Source: Bacteroidales bacterium
GTDB lineage: Bacteria > Bacteroidota > Bacteroidia > Bacteroidales > Tenuifilaceae
Assembly: GCA_008933525.1 (NCBI GenBank)
Contig: WBUV01000018.1
Location: 1-16,578 of the forward strand
DNA: 16,578 nt
Direction: 5' to 3'
A model generated the notes under the pieces. It saw nothing but the letters and a program-made list of their open reading frames with translations, made no database searches and was not told where the DNA came from. The first letter of the stretch is position 1. Every line of letters starts with the position of its first letter. The translations under genes and the position numbers were made by a program. Positions 15,791 through 16,578 of the stretch are shown in pieces.

Positions 15791-16018
15791 ATGTCGACAA
15801 GTATTAAGTTCATTTGTAACTGTAAATCTGTAACCAAGAAAGAGATAATTAATGCTATTCGGAAGAACAATGCCCAAACACTAAATGATGTAAGAGTGAT
15901 TACATACGCTACAAGTGGATGTGGTAGATGCAAGAGTGAGGTTCAAGGAATTATCGACACAGAAATTGCTAGGAGCAAAAACAAAGGTGTTCAGTACAGA
16001 ATTAACTTCACGGAATAA
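15791..16018 (+). CDS. Small BFD-like [2Fe-2S]-binding protein
   Basis: 75 residues. Four cysteines are arranged as C9-x-C11 and C44-x2-C47 (ICNC, then TSGCGRC), with helical KKEIINAIRKNNAQTLNDV between them. This is the layout of the BFD-like [2Fe-2S] fold seen in bacterioferritin-associated ferredoxin and in domains of nitrite reductase and NifU-type proteins. It probably carries one [2Fe-2S] cluster as an electron donor or iron sensor; its partner is not evident, since no bacterioferritin or reductase gene is nearby. The start at ATG 15791 fits the upstream promoter motif. It converges on the SirB1-like gene with a 20-base gap. Confidence 0.85.
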   Translation: MSTSIKFICNCKSVTKKEIINAIRKNNAQTLNDVRVITYATSGCGRCKSEVQGIIDTEIARSKNKGVQYRINFTE

Positions 16019-16038
16019 AAGAGCCTGTTTGGGTAAAA

Positions 16039-16578
16039 TTACTCTTCAACAATCTTTAGAATCTTCTTTAGATCTTCCGCCTTTTTAAAATTCGAAAGTT
16101 TCTCGTAGGCATAAACCAGGTTGAATATAAGCTGCGAAATTGCAACCCTATTGGAGCAAGGGAGGTAGTACTCTGATTTAGAGGTTATATTTTGCTGCTT
16201 TAAGAATACATCTATCTCTTTCCGGCTAAAAACCGAACCTCTGTTAAACGGATTGATGTAAAAAAGTATCCCATCGTTTTCGTCTTCTGAACCCACAGAA
16301 GAATGGAATCGGTCTTTATAGGCGAGTACAAAATTCTTAGGCAAGTTTACACAATGAATAGGTAGTCCTAAGCGCTGTGCAATACATGCGTAAAACACTG
16401 AAAGCAGTATAGGTCCTCCTTTTTTTGTTTCGAACAGAAGATTTATGTACTGGTTATTAGGCGAAAAAAAGTTCGAAACGTTTGGCCCAAAATTATAAAC
16501 ATCAAAAAGAATGTGGTTAATTACTTTAACCTTTTCGAGTGCAGTAAGATTATCGTTAATCTCCAACCACGCATCGCG
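16039..16578 (-). CDS. SirB1/transglutaminase-like family protein, N-terminus beyond window
   Basis: 179 residues are visible and the frame stays open to the right edge (RDAWLEINDNL), so the true start is outside. A TTG at 16566 is not a credible start. The segment matches the SirB1 (Transglut_core2) family: ALEKVKVINHILFDVYNFG, NQYINLLFETKKGGPILLSV, FYACIAQRLGLPIHCVNLP, then FVLAY. A helical TPR-like segment (NLVYAYEKLSNFKKAEDL) ends the protein. At the place where the family usually has PgHF the sequence reads PKNF, so the histidine is replaced by asparagine. Whether family members are enzymes is unclear; here a structural or binding role seems as likely as catalysis. The confidence applies to family membership, not function. 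Confidence 0.82.
   Translation of the reverse strand, partial: RDAWLEINDNLTALEKVKVINHILFDVYNFGPNVSNFFSPNNQYINLLFETKKGGPILLSVFYACIAQRLGLPIHCVNLPKNFVLAYKDRFHSSVGSEDENDGILFYINPFNRGSVFSRKEIDVFLKQQNITSKSEYYLPCSNRVAISQLIFNLVYAYEKLSNFKKAEDLKKILKIVEE

Overview
The window looks like chromosomal DNA of a member of the Bacteroidota, probably a Bacteroidales or Marinilabiliales-type organism. The support is AT-rich DNA, mostly SD-less genes, perfect Bacteroidetes sigma-ABfr type promoter motifs (TTTG-N19-TAnnTTTG upstream of rpsF), an LptD with the Bacteroidetes layout, a Y_Y_Y-domain sensor kinase and an M6 protease with a fibronectin-like tail. I see no mobile element, CRISPR array, tRNA or rRNA.

Layout. 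1-1878 (-): secreted M6-family zinc metalloprotease, cut at its C-terminus by the window edge. 2117-6719 (+): a compact signalling block consisting of a LytTR response regulator, a large propeller/Y_Y_Y histidine kinase one base downstream, and a small exported beta-rich protein. It ends in a bidirectional hairpin terminator shared with dnaA. 6776-10744 (-): N-acetylmuramoyl-L-alanine amidase with a SPOR-like tail, an MlaD-type MCE lipid-transport protein, a 331-bp AT-rich gap with an unusual repeat family, then dnaA. 10774-13826 (+): lptD and ridA, divergent from the amidase across a very short intergenic gap in which two face-to-face promoter motifs can be read. 13870-14964 (-): rpsF-rpsR-rplI ribosomal operon with an excellent promoter, sharing a second bidirectional terminator with ridA. 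15125-16578: a lipoprotein (-), a small BFD-like [2Fe-2S] protein (+) and a SirB1/transglutaminase-like protein (-) whose N-terminus lies beyond the window.

The gene set is largely envelope biogenesis (LptD, MCE, amidase), replication initiation (DnaA) and translation (bS6, bS18, bL9), with one signal-transduction cassette. The points most worth a second look are: strong Shine-Dalgarno sequences before rpsR and rplI in a phylum that normally does not use them, striking because bS18 and bS6 help hide the anti-SD in Bacteroidetes ribosomes; the CGTAAACAA repeat/palindrome cluster in the dnaA upstream region; the overlapping lptD/amidase promoters, which imply a later lptD start; and the LytTR regulator paired with a HisKA-type rather than a LytS-type kinase. 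I found no clear evidence of a wholly new multi-gene system.
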